Below, piece by piece: positions 34,564 to 47,013 of a stretch of 64,000 bases of DNA. The notes beneath the pieces were generated by a model. It saw only the letters and a program-made list of their open reading frames with translations. It made no database searches and had not been told where the DNA came from. Source of the stretch: Spinacia oleracea (taxonomy: Eukaryota; Streptophyta; Magnoliopsida; Caryophyllales; Amaranthaceae). Where the stretch lies: the NCBI RefSeq assembly GCF_020520425.1, contig NC_079487.1, positions 130,904,385 to 130,968,384 on the forward strand. The letters run 5' to 3'. Position 1 is the first letter of the stretch. Each line of letters begins with the position of its first letter. The translations under genes and the position numbers were made by a program.

Positions 34564-37500
34564 TCACATATGATATATATGACGAGGAAGTCGAGGCTGA
34601 GCACAAGCAGTAAGAGGAATCTTCTTTGGGTTAGAAAGACCACATATCTCGTCCATATTTAAATCTTCAACCTTCATATTACCAGGCAATTTCCATTCAA
34701 ACCCATGAAGAATATTAGCCAAACTTGACTCAATAATTTTAAGTCCAAGACTATAACCCGGGCACATCCTTCTACCCGACCCGAAAGGCAACAACTCAAA
34801 GTTATGACCTTTGACATCAATATCATTTCCAACAAATCTCTCAGGCCAAAACTCTTCAGGATTTTGATACACATTAGGGTCTCTTTGTATGGTAAAAGTA
34901 TTGACAAGTACAATACTACCCTTTGGGATATCATAACCTTTAATTTGAACTTGCTCACGTGCCAGACGAGGTGAGAGCATAGGTGCAACAGGGTGTAATC
35001 TCATTGTTTCTTTCACAATTGCGCGGATATAAGGTAAGTTTTTTATGTCTTTCTCTTCAACCCATCTATTTTTACCTATTACGCGGTCAAGCTCTTCGGT
35101 TGCCTTTGCAAAGATTTCTGGTTTTCTTAGGAGTTCTGAAATTGCCCACTCTACGATTATTATTGAACTCTCCGTACCACCAGCAACCAAATCCTGATGA
35201 AACACATGCATTTTTGGGGTAAAATATCGTTAATAATTAGATAGTTTGTATAATAATCAATTATATTACACATTGACATTTGAAACAAAAATGATAATGA
35301 TCGCAACATGCAACCTTTAAGCTGTGTCACAATAAAAATATTGCATTGATAGTAAATATATTTTAATGATGCATAGCCTACGTGGCGTCTATATGTACCA
35401 ATTAAGCTCCGACACATAAGATTGCGACAATTAAATGTTGTCGCAACTTGCGACATTTATCATCCATCCTATTTTGAAATACTCTATCTATGATGAAGTG
35501 GTTGGAAACTTCAATCAATTAGTTTTTTTTTTTGGTAAGAGTTCAATAAATTAGTTACCTTAATAATTAAAGTATCTTATTTTTTAAACTAAAATTTAAC
35601 CATGATATCATGAATTTTGGAGTATGCAATTTATAAGCTCTTATTTATGCATGTCACAAATTTAATTAATAGCATAAGATGTCTACATAGCGAACTAACA
35701 CAGCTACATAGGTAAGCATGTTGCATGTAACGTTATGCATGTCCACAAACCGGTCCTACGTAATTCTAATTAAATTACTTTTTAACAAAAATGTTTTGTT
35801 CATATCTTAATAAGTTACGTAGTACTTAATTCCTTGAATTGAGGGAGTAGTTGAAGTAATTAAGTAGACATACTAACCATCGATAATATTATAATATATT
35901 AACTATTAAGCTCGTACATACTCCATCCGTCCCTCAAATATTGTATCCCTTAAAGATTATACGTCAGGTCGAGAAAGTACGTTAGAAACATAAAAATTAG
36001 AATAAAAAAATAGGATTTTTTATCAAAATGACTACTTTTACAATTTTATTTACCAAAATAGCTACTTTTGAATTCTATTTCCCAAACTAGCTATTATTTA
36101 TTTACCAAAACGACTATTTTGACTTTGAGACAAAAAATAAATAAATAATGAAACGGTTTGAGTTTTTTTTAGTAGTGAACCGGTTTGGATTTTTTTAATA
36201 GTGAACCGGTTTGATTTGGTTTGGTTTTTTTTTTTTTTAATTATTATTTTAGACTAAAAAACAAGTACTTTTTGCTACTAAAATCAAACCAAAGCATTTA
36301 ACAAAGATCCATTCTATTTTCCCTCTTTTTGCCATTTATTTTATATACCAAAATAGCTACTTTTAGACAAAGTATACTCAAATAAAATCAACCCAAAACA
36401 TAAATTACAAACTAAAGAATAATTACTTTATTTTAAAGAAAAAATAACTCGTATTATACTTAGAATAAAGTACCGTGAAAACATAAACATTGATCCAATC
36501 GCACACATATCATAATAAGGCCTATTAGTTTTAGGCAAAATAAACAAATACTACGGTCTGTAACTAAGTTTTATTGTCTTACACAATAAACCAACCCAAA
36601 GTTTAGAAAATAAAGAAAAAAATACATATCTAAGGGCTTACAACCTCATAAGCTAAAATCTCTCTTATGATAGACGTTAACTTTCAATCAAAGTATACAA
36701 TTCTCAAATTTTCTCAACCCAAAGAAATTTTTGATTTCTTATTAGAATGAAACCAAAGTTCCATAAAATTGAATATAATTAAATATAATATGCATTAATA
36801 ATAAGCTTTAAATGTTCAAAGAGAAAGAAAATTACATACTTTTATCAATTTTTCTATTGGAATCTTCAATCGAAAAACATTAGGGTTTATGAATGTCGAT
36901 GGTTAATTGGAAAAAATTGAACTTGATCGACTTAGGTATAGAAAAATAAAAGGAACCCAAGAAAATATACGGACGAGAGTCCCTAAAAAACAAAATCATT
37001 TCACTATTCTAAAAAAAAAAACTCAAACCAAACCGGCTCACTATTAAAAAAAACCAAACCGGTTCACTACTAAAAAAACTCAAATCGGTTCATTGTTTTT
37101 TTTTTTGCCCCAAAGTCAAAATAGTCGTTTTGGTAAATAAATAGTAGCTAGTTTGGGAAATAGAATTCAAAAGTAGCTATTTTGGTAAATAAAATTGTAA
37201 AAGTAGTCAATTTGGTAAAAGATCCAAAAAAATACCTGGCAGAAAGCCTTGACTCCAATTCTCTCAAGCTTAACTTCAAGATTAGGATCATCAGCAAGTT
37301 GTAATAACACATCCACCATATCTTTAGCCACCCAATCATCCTTCTCCTTTTCCCTTCTAGCATTATGTTCATCCAAAACATGTTCCAAAAACTTATCAAA
37401 CTTCTTAGCCAAAATCTTCATCCTCTTTACATAACCTTGAACATCAAGGTACTTAATACAAGGGATCCAATCTCCAAGATTCAACACCCCATTCAACAAG

Positions 37501-38147
37501 AACAACTCATCAAGCATTACCTTGAATTCCTCTATTGTTACAACCGACTTTTCGTCGTCGTTTTTTTCCAAGTACTTTTTCCCTAACACCATCCTACTAA
37601 TCACATTTAGGTTCAAAGTAAATAAGTGATCTTTTAACCGTGTGGATTCTCCGTTTATGTTATATAAACCTTTTAAGACGGAATTAAGTTCTTCTACACG
37701 TATGTACTCGTATGATTCGAGTCTTTTAACGTTAAAGAGCTCCATTAAGCATATTTTTCTCGCTTGGCGCCAATATGGACCGTATTGGCACCATGTAATA
37801 TCGGAGTAGTTATATGTTGTGTACTTTCCGGCAGCATTTTGAGGCCTGCCGGCAAAGATTACATCATTTGTTTTAAGGAAACATTTTGCCATTTCCACCG
37901 ATGAGCCCACTAACACGGGTACTGACCCATATTTGAGCATCATTATAGGCCCATATTTCTTAGAGAGCTTGTCGATTGAGTGGTGAGGAAGGGGCCCAAT
38001 AAGATTGAAGTTCCCTATAATGGGCCATGGTTTTGGGCCCGGTGGTAGGTTAAGTTTACGGCGAAGCAAGAGGTGGTTAGTAAGTTGTACTAGTGTTATC
38101 GCCGCTAGCAATGCAACTGCGTAGGCGGCCCAAGTTGGTGCCTCCAT
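34564..38147 (-). CDS. Cytochrome P450, CYP92A-like (copy 2)
   Basis: Paralogue of the gene at 26790-29632, with the same strand, intron position and phase. Exons 38147-37236 and 35193-34564, joined at phase 0 (…GVKAFCQ then DLVAGGTESS), give 513 aa. Features: N-terminal membrane segment (about 5-28), LPPGPKPWPIIGN hinge, AGGTES at 308-313, ExxR (E366..R369), haem loop FGSGRRMCPG with Cys448. No stop or frameshift is seen, so it should be functional if spliced. The 2,042-bp intron holds a Mutator-like element (36013-37225) whose TSD covers intron positions 2 to 10, so the transposon begins 10 bases after the exon. Substrate unknown. Copy-specific differences such as AQPRLPRHIYHM at the C terminus show it is not a recent identical duplicate. 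Confidence 0.86.
36013..37225. mobile_element. Mutator-like element at the splice donor of P450 copy 2
   Basis: The 9-bp TSD AAAAAAATA is perfect (36004-36012 and 37226-37234). TIRs begin GGATTTTTTATCAAAATGAC and GGATCTTTTACCAAATTGAC (the latter on the minus strand) and extend over about 215 bp (36013-36235 and 37000-37225). The inner arms carry repeats of GTGAACCGGTTTG and its complement. No transposase is visible. The interior is AT-rich and unassigned. Confidence 0.92.
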
Positions 38148-38247
38148 TAATTAGTGAATGGTTTAGTGGAGCTTATGAAATAAATTTGTGGTTTATGGAT
38201 TTCAAGTAAGAGAAGGAAGTGGTTTGGTTAACTCTATGAGTGTTGGG

Positions 38248-38257
38248 GGTTTTATAA
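38248..38257 (-). promoter_or_regulatory. Likely TATA box of P450 copy 2
   Basis: On the minus strand TTATAAAACC lies about 105 bp upstream of the ATG at 38147. Position and motif fit; no experimental support. Confidence 0.45.
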
Positions 38258-38309
38258 TAACTTAATAAGTGAATCAACAAGCAACTAAATAAATTAATAA
38301 TGTGAGAGT

Positions 38310-38385
38310 GATGAATAGCTCAGTTGGTTAGAGCTTCCATTCCGATTCCAGATGATCCTGCATATCCCCGCCCTTGTGACTCATT
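38310..38385 (+). ncRNA. tRNA-like relic (box A TAGCTCAGTTGG)
   Basis: ATGAATAGCTCAGTTGGTTAGAGC matches the D-arm half of a tRNA closely, including a perfect internal promoter box A. The following bases do not give a proper anticodon arm, T arm (no clear GTTCRA box B) or matching acceptor end. It is probably a tRNA 5' fragment, a pseudo-tRNA or a SINE head, about 165 bp upstream of P450 copy 2. Confidence 0.5.
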
Positions 38386-38714
38386 TGCACCAAAAAATAA
38401 ATAATGTCATGGCAAAGTGTCTATCAATACATAAGCAGAGACGCGCGTCTTCTTATAATACGATTAATCAGTTACTAAACTTCCGTTTTTAGTATAATTG
38501 AATAGTAAATTAGTAGTGCATAAAACCAAAGTAACAGAGTTAATGTAATGTTTTTATTTGTAGACCTCAATTTTGTTTTTGGAATAGATGCTTTGCCCAT
38601 ATTATTTTAAAGTATGGTTAGAAGATCATGCTTACATATGGAGAATGACGATCGCGCGAGTTCTTTCGAAATGATGATTGATCTCAATTAGTGCCACCAC
38701 ACACTTAATTACTA

Positions 38715-39067
38715 CTCCATTTGTCTCTTTTTGTTCCTTATGTTTTGGTATTTTACACGCGTTTAAACGATTAATTAATGTACATTGAGATTCCTCTATT
38801 TTTTTATTTAAATAAGAAAAATTACGTTTATTTATAATGTTTTCACTTTTATCAAAATTCTGATATTGGAAAAATATGAATTATTTAATGTCCCATTGGG
38901 AAAGTGTGAGAGATTAAATGACCCAATAAATTTAATTGGTTAAAATAATTATTTGACACAAATTTTGATAGAATATTAAAGCATTTATGTGATAATATAA
39001 AAGGAAATGTAAAGAACATTTTAGGACTCCCAATAAAAACGTAAAGAACAAAAAGATACGAAAAAAG
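38715..39067. mobile_element. Stowaway-like MITE, diverged ends
   Basis: CTCCATTTGTCTCTTTTTGT at the left and ACAAAAAGATACGAAAAAAG at the right, TA on both sides (38713-38714, 39068-39069). The interior is the same family as 57341-57665 and the inverse of 23984-24336. Confidence 0.7.
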
Positions 39068-39069
39068 TA

Positions 39070-40090
39070 GTACAAGTTACGGTGAATAAGAATAATTATT
39101 AGTAACCTACGTAGTATATTGAAAGGTAAAGAAACCCTAAAAATTGATAAAGCTTCACCTAGCTCCATATTCCAGCTTTACATAATTGCATGGATGGTTG
39201 CACTTGCACATGCTCACGGATGGACAAAAGTAGTTTTGGAAGGTGATGTCCAATGGCGAATTTAGAAATTGATAAATGAGGCACGAAACAACTTCCAATG
39301 GACTATATATCATTTTATATCCTCATTTTGCAATTTTCCTTCCATCATTTATTAGTATATATGATCAATATTTAGTACTTCGATATATATTATGGATATT
39401 ACTGATTAAAGTTTTGTGTTGATCGGGATGAAAGTCAAACAGTATATAGTATAAAGGAAAATAGAGGTATTATTAGCAAAATCAACAAATGATAGAACTC
39501 AAAATTGTCAAAAGGTAGAAGGAAAAAAATCAGATCAGACCAAACTAGTAAAAATCAAAACACTACGTTAAACGTTTAGGCTAAAAAAAATTCAAACCTC
39601 CAACCCAAACAAGGAAAAATTAGAACATACAACCATAACATAAACTAGAAAAGTCGGAAAAATCAAGTGAAGGGAACACAACCTTAAATTATATTTTGTT
39701 GACACCTTAGTCTTTATATATGTATATACGGAGTATTTTGCTGGAAAACATTAACTTAGACCATTAGAGGTTTTTGACTGACCTGTGGAGAATGACGAGT
39801 TCTGTAATAAAATGATGACAGATTGACCTCAATTGAAGCCAAATGCGTACAAAACTAGCTTCAAGTAGAAAAGGCAAGTAGCCATTTTAAAGTTGCTAGC
39901 TAATTTATTATGACTTAAAAGTCGGCTTAGTCTAAGTTTTCAATTAGATTATGGAAAGATTTTAGGTAAGTTTATACATAGTTAATTAAATTGGTATTTT
40001 TTATAGCAAATATAGAAATTGTTAGGTGGCGGAATATAACCAACTAGCATTACACTTAAACAGTAGCTTGATCTAACAATGTACGTATTA
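39070..40090. other. Intergenic, nothing recognised
   Basis: No gene; ATACGGAGTAT occurs at 39726. A fragment CAATGGCGAATTTAG near 39250 resembles the ends of the hAT MITE at 15594 but has no partner that I can place. Confidence 0.35.
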
Positions 40091-40710
40091 CTCCCTCCGT
40101 ACGGAGTATTTTTTAAAGAGATACATTTGGTTGGGCACGGGTCTTAAAAAGAATAAAAGAAGTGGAGTTAGGGTAGATATTTTAATAAGTAAGTACTGTA
40201 GGGACCATGTCCTTTTGAACAAGTTGGGGTGAAGATGGCTGTGGGCCGGGCCGGGTCGGGCTTCGTGCCGAGCCCACGCCAGGCCCACATAGTTCTGTGT
40301 CGGGTCGTGACGGGCCGAAAATTTTAAAATAAGGCTCGGGCCCGGCCCAAGCCCACGTGCTTTCGTGCCCGGCCGGGCCAGCCCGTCGTGCCTAAGGCTA
40401 ATTTGACTAAATTTAACGTGCTTTTTCCAAAAAATTAAGGCCCAGGCCCGGCCCACGGCCCACGACTTCGTGCCCGTGTCGGGCCGTGCTTTTTGCGTGC
40501 TCGTGCCGGGCCGTGCTTTTTTCGTGGCGGGTCGGGCCGGGCCGGCCCACAGCCATCTTTAGGTGGGGGTGGGGTGGGTGTAGTTGTAAAATTAATTTTT
40601 TAATTGGATGGTGGGCCATAAGGTGTAGTAGATATATTATTTAATTAGGTGGTGGGGTTGATAAGTTACCAAAAATGGCAAGTGTATCTCTTAAAAAAAT
40701 ACGGAGGGAG
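40091..40710. mobile_element. Stowaway MITE carrying a nested GC-rich element
   Basis: The outer ends CTCCCTCCGTACGGAGTATT and AAAAAAATACGGAGGGAG have TA on both sides (40089-40090, 40711-40712). At 620 bp it is about 330 bp longer than its relatives, which is explained by the insert at 40232-40559. The two ORFs on the minus strand here are translations of the GC-rich insert, not genes. Confidence 0.75.
40232..40559. repeat. GC-rich TIR element nested in a Stowaway
   Basis: The ends AAGATGGCTGTGGGCCGG and CCGGCCCACAGCCATCTT are perfect inverted repeats of 18 bp. The interior is built of GGGCC/GGCCC, CGTGCC and GGGTCG words. It is far more GC-rich than anything around it. I could not settle a TSD, so the superfamily is open. 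Confidence 0.65.
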
Positions 40711-41774
40711 TACTAGTTTTTATGCTTAATTGCAATGTGTGCGTAATCTTTTATACTTCGTATAAATATTGTAGCTTCAAAAATAAAGGTCATATAGTGG
40801 TATAGAAAAAAAAAAATTATGTACTCTAATATATGTTGACTCATTGGGTGTGAACGATGATTTTGAAAGAAAACTCATGACACAAATCTTATGAAATTAG
40901 CAAAGCGAAATAAAATAATATCTAAATTACAAGAAGTCAAAAACCATTCAACAAAGGGGTTTTTACGTGTTACTGTAAAAAATAACTTACTACAAAAATA
41001 AATATTAGCCATGAACTTTAACTTGAGTCAAATAGTCCAGTTTGTGCAATATGTGCTACCGTCTACCGACACTTCCCATCAAAAACTGACCAAATTATGG
41101 TATCATGAATCATGATTATAGACAGAAAACACTAAGCTAGCAATCCACACGAAATAATAAAAAGAAGAAAAAAACGTTACATACTTTCTGATCCTCTTTG
41201 TTGACCCAACTACGATCGCAATTTATAACCACTTATTCCATCTTTGGGACACAATAATACCACGTTTTGATCTATTGGAATTAGATATTTTTATAACTCA
41301 GCCCCTTCCATTTCTTTTTATGCGGCTCACCTCCGAATTTTCCAATTTTCCCAATTCTATAGTATATGCAGCAGCGAATCTTGATTAGTTTTACTGTGTG
41401 GAAAAGTGGAATAGCAGAACAATTAAACAATGTAATATTTAAATTTTAATAGGATTAAAACTAAAGTACACTATAAAATTTTCCGTCCAGAGGACCGGGC
41501 TCACCAAGCCTATAAAGAAGAATCGTCGTTACGTATATGCAAAGAGCATTGTAAACGTATACTTTCATTCCTTGAATATGTGATAGAAGTTGATAAGAAT
41601 TAAGAAGATCACACAAACTAATTGACTTACCAAGTAGAAGACAACCACTTCTAGGCCGAGCTAATTCGAGTTAAAATTGTTATAGACCTTTTAACATTTA
41701 ATCATCCTTTTATTATACGTGATGAATAACTTGTCCTACTTTAAAAGGACAATGGTGTAGCGAAGAGCTAGGAG
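40711..41774. other. Intergenic, nothing recognised
   Basis: No gene. A weak hAT-like relic may lie at about 41372-41530 (CAGCGAATCTTGATTAG and GACCGGGCTCACCAAGCC, compare 15594-15769). Confidence 0.35.
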
Positions 41775-42322
41775 TAGGGGTGGAGACAAACCTTATATAT
41801 AGTTCGTGAATAGTTCGGAATCGATCCGATAAAAGTCTGGCTCGAGCTCGATTTGTTTGAAAGTGAACCAAGTTTGAACTTAAATTTATGGTTCGATAAC
41901 TAAACGAACCAAACTCAAACTCAACGGTGTTCAGCTCTAAAGCTTGCAAGTTCGTTAATTTAAGAATAATACTGTATATTTATGAGAATTTTAATACCAT
42001 TGTCTAAATTATCAATTGAATGACAAATAGGGAAAAATATTTTACATAACTTGTCCAAGAAAAATACTATTATAATGTTAGATTAAGAAAATTATTAATA
42101 TATTATTGTATCTGTTGGTAGAATATGGTTTATTAGTTTATTGAGTCAAGGCTCGAGAAAGCTCGAAACTCGGTTCGAACTCGAAAAATTCTTATCAAGC
42201 CTGACTCGATAAGGATTTTTAAGCTCGAGGTAAGTTCGAGCTCAAGTTCGAACTCGGAAAATTTAACCAAACAAAGCTGAGCCATATAGAGTTCGGTTCG
42301 GCTCGGCTCGTGTCCACCCCTA
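41775..42322. mobile_element. hAT-type non-autonomous element
   Basis: The ends TAGGGGTGGAGAC and GTGTCCACCCCTA are inverted repeats, typical of hAT elements. The 8-bp flanks GCTAGGAG (41767-41774) and GCTAGGGG (42323-42330) match at 7 of 8 positions. The interior is rich in TTCGAACTCG/CGAGCTCGAA words. The 78-aa ORF inside is not a gene. Confidence 0.8.
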
Positions 42323-42621
42323 GCTAGGGGTGCCTTTATATTGTAAACCGGATTAACATATGCAAAAGAAAAATACAGAAACTAGTTTTCATATACAAGA
42401 GAAGGTGATTAAATTCTAGTTATTTTAGTTTATACAAAATCATATATTCATACTCATCTAAACCTTGTCTAACCCCATTAGCATATTACATTATAGACGA
42501 TACAGTCGACTGACTCTCTAAATAGTAAATACACTTAGCATTACTTAACCAGATTTCAACCACTAAATTCGGGTTGAAGTCCTAATAATAAAAGAAAATC
42601 ATGATTTTATTTATTTAGTCC
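42323..42621. other. Lipoxygenase 3' flank
   Basis: Short stretch between the hAT element and the lipoxygenase stop codon; it probably contains the 3' UTR. Confidence 0.4.
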
Positions 42622-45600
42622 TTAAATAGTTATACTATTAGGCACTCCTCTACAAGTAACACCAGGCTCAGAGCTGGGTGCCATTAGCTCATAAGGTATA
42701 ACCCCAGCACCACACCTATTCCGAAGACTAGGATCAGAGTTCCTCCGATCAATCTCTTTCTCTATCCTTCTCATTTCCGATGAGAACTCGAAGAACTTCT
42801 CGACTATTACAGGGTCCCCAGTCCACGTGGAGGGTTGAGCTCGCTCCCCAAGGTACTCCTCATCAGGAGAGTGGGTAGACAGGGTGTCAATCACAGCGAT
42901 AAACTTACTCGTCTGTAAAACACTAGGGATGGCAGACAGGTAGAACCTCTGAGGGTCTGACATGAAGTTTGCATACTCGGGATCATTCTCGTCAGGGATT
43001 AAACGCCGCATTAAAACAGGCCGGTTTGGAATGTACCCTCCATAAGGGTACTGGCCGAAATTTAGAGAGGCATGTTGGGCAGACCCTAACCATACTAGTG
43101 TAGTGAGGATTCTGACGAGGTCATCTGTGTTGTTCAGTTCTGGCCACCAGCTTGCATCGCGTATATCAGCATGACCCACGTTCACAGCCTCGTAGTACCA
43201 GGCTTGAAGTTCCCTGTCATCGGCTACTAGGTTGGGGTCCTTGTAGTAATGGGTAACGTAACCTCGAATCCAATTCTCAATGGCTTCCCAAAGTAGTAAA
43301 CCATCAGCTGCATATGGATAGTCCTCCAGCAAAAGTCGTATTCCTTGTGGTTGTGTGCTATCTGGTACTGCCATTCCTCTGAAAATTACCATTGTAAGAG
43401 AAAAAGAATTAGATTCTTACGCCCTGTTCTTTAGAGTTGAACTGAAATTAACTGAACTGAACTCATATCCAATATTTTAACTGGGAAATAACAGGTAAAT
43501 TTATTGCATATTTTTCTACCTTCGGACAAGATCAAAAGGGAGGCCTTCCAAATCAAAGCGCCAATTCTTGTAGGCAGCCGCACTCATATCCATGCTATAG
43601 CGTCCAGGGACGAAACAAGCCTCAATAACACCATCCCCGTTAATCAAGTTTTGGCGAGCTAGAGCATTAATATGCAAAGTGTATCTCATATGTGGCTCCA
43701 ACAGCTTGTAAATAGGATGCATATAACTCAACTGTCTGTGGGCTGCCAGGATGAATGGCTCCAGTGCTGCATGTGTCCTCAGCCTAAATATTCATTATAA
43801 GTCAAATTTAATCAATATAAAATCTTCAAACATATATATAGGGATTTCCAATTTCCAATTTCAATTCAAAAGTAAATGATGTTTTGATAAGTTCACATTA
43901 GTTCAGATAAGCATTTTTCAAATGAAGAAAACAAAACAGTCATTAGGAGTAAGGTCTTTCTTAAAGATTAGCGTACCAGTGATGAACGAGTTGGTGAACA
44001 CCTGCATCATTGGCACAAACATGAGCCTTAGCGAGCTGCCAAATCCAGTTAGTAGTGGCATCAACCGGAGGACTCACAACCCTTTTTGACATTGAGTTAG
44101 GACCAGATGGTGGCAAACTTAGCTCAATGGCGATAGGCTTAAGGGTGCCAAGTGCGGTTAAGAAGAACACAGTTCTAGTTGCATAACATTTTCGGCCATC
44201 CAGAGCATTCAGTCGCTCCAGGAAGGGCAGGAATGTGTCATGGTAGTCCACAATGAATAGCCTGTTTGCATCCAAAGCCTGAGAAATAAAACATGACCAA
44301 GTTTTCACTTTCGTAAGCAACAGAACAGGAAAATATTAGCAAAACATGATGAAAATTAATAATACTTTATCAGTTTATCTACCTGTTGAACTGACATTCC
44401 ATCTAAGTATCCGATAATATGCTCTTCTTTAAGGGCAGATTCTACCGGACCATAAGTTTCTGTGTCGAGGTTGCTTATTGGGGGAAACGACTGCATCCTC
44501 TCAATGCTAGCAGGGTTAACACCGGCTAAAAATTGTCGAGCAAATTCATCATCTCGCATCCACGCCAACTTATCCTCTGCAAATTTACCAAGCATTACAT
44601 TAGAAAAATGGTATGACTATAATTAAGAATGAGCAGATACAAAAGCCTAAGTAGGTGTTGTGACTTACTAGAAATAATGACTGGAGTGTCGAATTTGAGT
44701 AAGCCTTGACTCGTGGATTGAATTTTGTGAACAACTTGTGGCAGCTTTTTAACAAGTTCGTCATGCAAACCAAGGTTAAGAAGCAAGCCCTCACTGAAAA
44801 GGCTATCAAGGTGCTTGAACCCGGTGAAATCATGCTTAGAGGAGATGTTGGTTGTTAAAGATGGTAGCAAGTTGTGAAGAACTGCTTTTAGCCTGCAGAA
44901 AGAGAATGTTCCTGCCTTTGACTCCTCGAATTGTTCGTCCCTAGGAACATATATTGGTAACGGCTTCTCCACACGGCTCTCAAAGTTGATATCTAGCCAC
45001 AATTAGAGAAATCACATAAATAAATGTGACCATTAAATCAAGATAAATTTGTGTGACCATTAAATCCAGACTGAGGTAGTGGTTTTTAACTAACCAGTTT
45101 CCATAGGAGGTCTGCCAGTACGACAGCGTCTAGGATATGGAATATTTTCACCACCAAGAATAGGGCGGGCATATTCGGGTCCTTTATCAGGATTTCCCAA
45201 ATCATTATATATGTCATAGTCATAAACTCTGTCTGACATTTTTCTCTCATCTTTGCCATTACCCCTTAATTCTTTCAGCTCCTTCTCCCTTAGTGCTCTC
45301 AGTCCTGCAGGTGTCTCGTGTGGTAGATAAGGCTGCACCATACCAACAATCAAATGGAATATTGTTAGTGATCTTGGGACTTACATGTCCATATGTAAAA
45401 AAAAACACTAGGCACTTTCTTTTTTCATATGGTGACAATCACATGAAATGTAATTTGCAACTCTGTTAATATCGTCTTGAAAGTTGATATCGGAAGAGAG
45501 TCTGACCACATATAAGCTTGATATGGTTCTATTCTAACACCAACTGGTGATAAGTGGAGTAGACTATCAATTTTATTTGTTCAGTGTCTCTCTATTTCTT

Positions 45601-46979
45601 CAATATGGGATTACTAGTCTAATACTCACATGTGAATTATACTTTTAACAAAATTTCATTGCCTTTTTGTTATTGATTTATGTTTATTCTAACACACAAT
45701 ACTTTCTACTAAAGGGATATGAAACACATGGATATGAACCATTTAAAAAAAAAAAAAAAGAACTACTCCGTATATGAAATTTTGTGTGTTATGATGGATA
45801 AAAAAAAGTGAAAGTGACTCCATTAAGGTTGTGAAAGCAATCAAGAAGAAGCAAGTTGGCAGAGCCCCAATGGACTTTTGTGGTGGAGATACTTCCTCCG
45901 TATTTTTAAAAAAAGCACACACTTTCCTTTTTGGACATGTTAGTCCCCACTTCCAATCTTATTAATATTTCTCTTTCATGTAGTCCTTACAATTACTCAC
46001 ATCATCTTTTTACTACTTCGTATAATAAATAATTCATCCACTACCCCACTTTCATTTTATTTTAATAAATTCAACTGATTCTCCTAAAATTACGTGCCGG
46101 TCAAATTATATTTATTTTTAAAATACGGAGGGAGTATCTAGCTTTGAGTTAGCGGCACCGTTAGAGGTTTTCTTTATTTCTCATGTGAAAAGAATCGGCA
46201 ATGTTGTGGCACATTTTGCATTTGAGCAAGTGTATGTCAACTCTTTCCCATAAGGTATATTAGCCTTGGCGGACATTGATGACGTACATAAAAGTGAATT
46301 CCCCCCCTCAACGAGTGAAGCCCATTGATGTGATTTGTGAAGCTTGACATTTAGCAAAACAATTGAAAGTGGAGCTTATGATGGCTAAAGATAATTGTTG
46401 CAAAATTATTATTACAAAGCTGAAATTATTTTCACCCCCAGAAAAGGAAACAGTAGTGGAAAATAATATTATGGTGCCCACAAAAACCAATAATAAAAAC
46501 CATCAAAGATGTTTCTTGAGAAAAACCAATAATAAAAACGTGCCAAAAAATGATGAAATGCATTATATTACTAGCATGAAAAGCGCCACAAAGCAAGATC
46601 ATATCACATAAAGTAAAGATTTTAAAGTCTTCCAAACTTTTGAACCCTTTGTCGAATATTGCGGTTTGAGAGTGATGGTAATCTAAGTACCATCTTCAAT
46701 TATTATTTCTTCGGGTTGTCAAAGTAAAAAAGTCCAGTCTTTTATTTTTTTAAGCAAAAGGAAATCAACCCTAAAATACAATAAAAAAATCAGCCTATAC
46801 TAAAAAGTTGAAAAATGATTTTGACAAGAATGAAGAAAAATCAAAGGATGCAATTCAATTATATCGAGTTATCAATGCTAGTATGCTACCACTCACCCGT
46901 TACCCGTATTGTTGGTTGCATGTCACTTTTCTGTTTTCAAGAGGCTATTCAATAATAATAATAAAAAAAAAAAAAAAAA

Positions 46980-47013
<34 letters not shown>

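Noticed and set aside
35930-36000. Lone Stowaway left end CTCCATCCGTCCCTCAAATA near 35924
   Set aside because: No matching right end before the Mutator-like element; kept only as a relic.
40088-40619. Minus-strand ORFs rich in Arg/Gly/Pro/His
   Set aside because: They come from the GC-rich nested transposable element.
46308-46635. ORFs of 60, 82 and 67 aa in a lipoxygenase intron
   Set aside because: Located in intron 2 of the lipoxygenase, overlapping each other on both strands, without domains.
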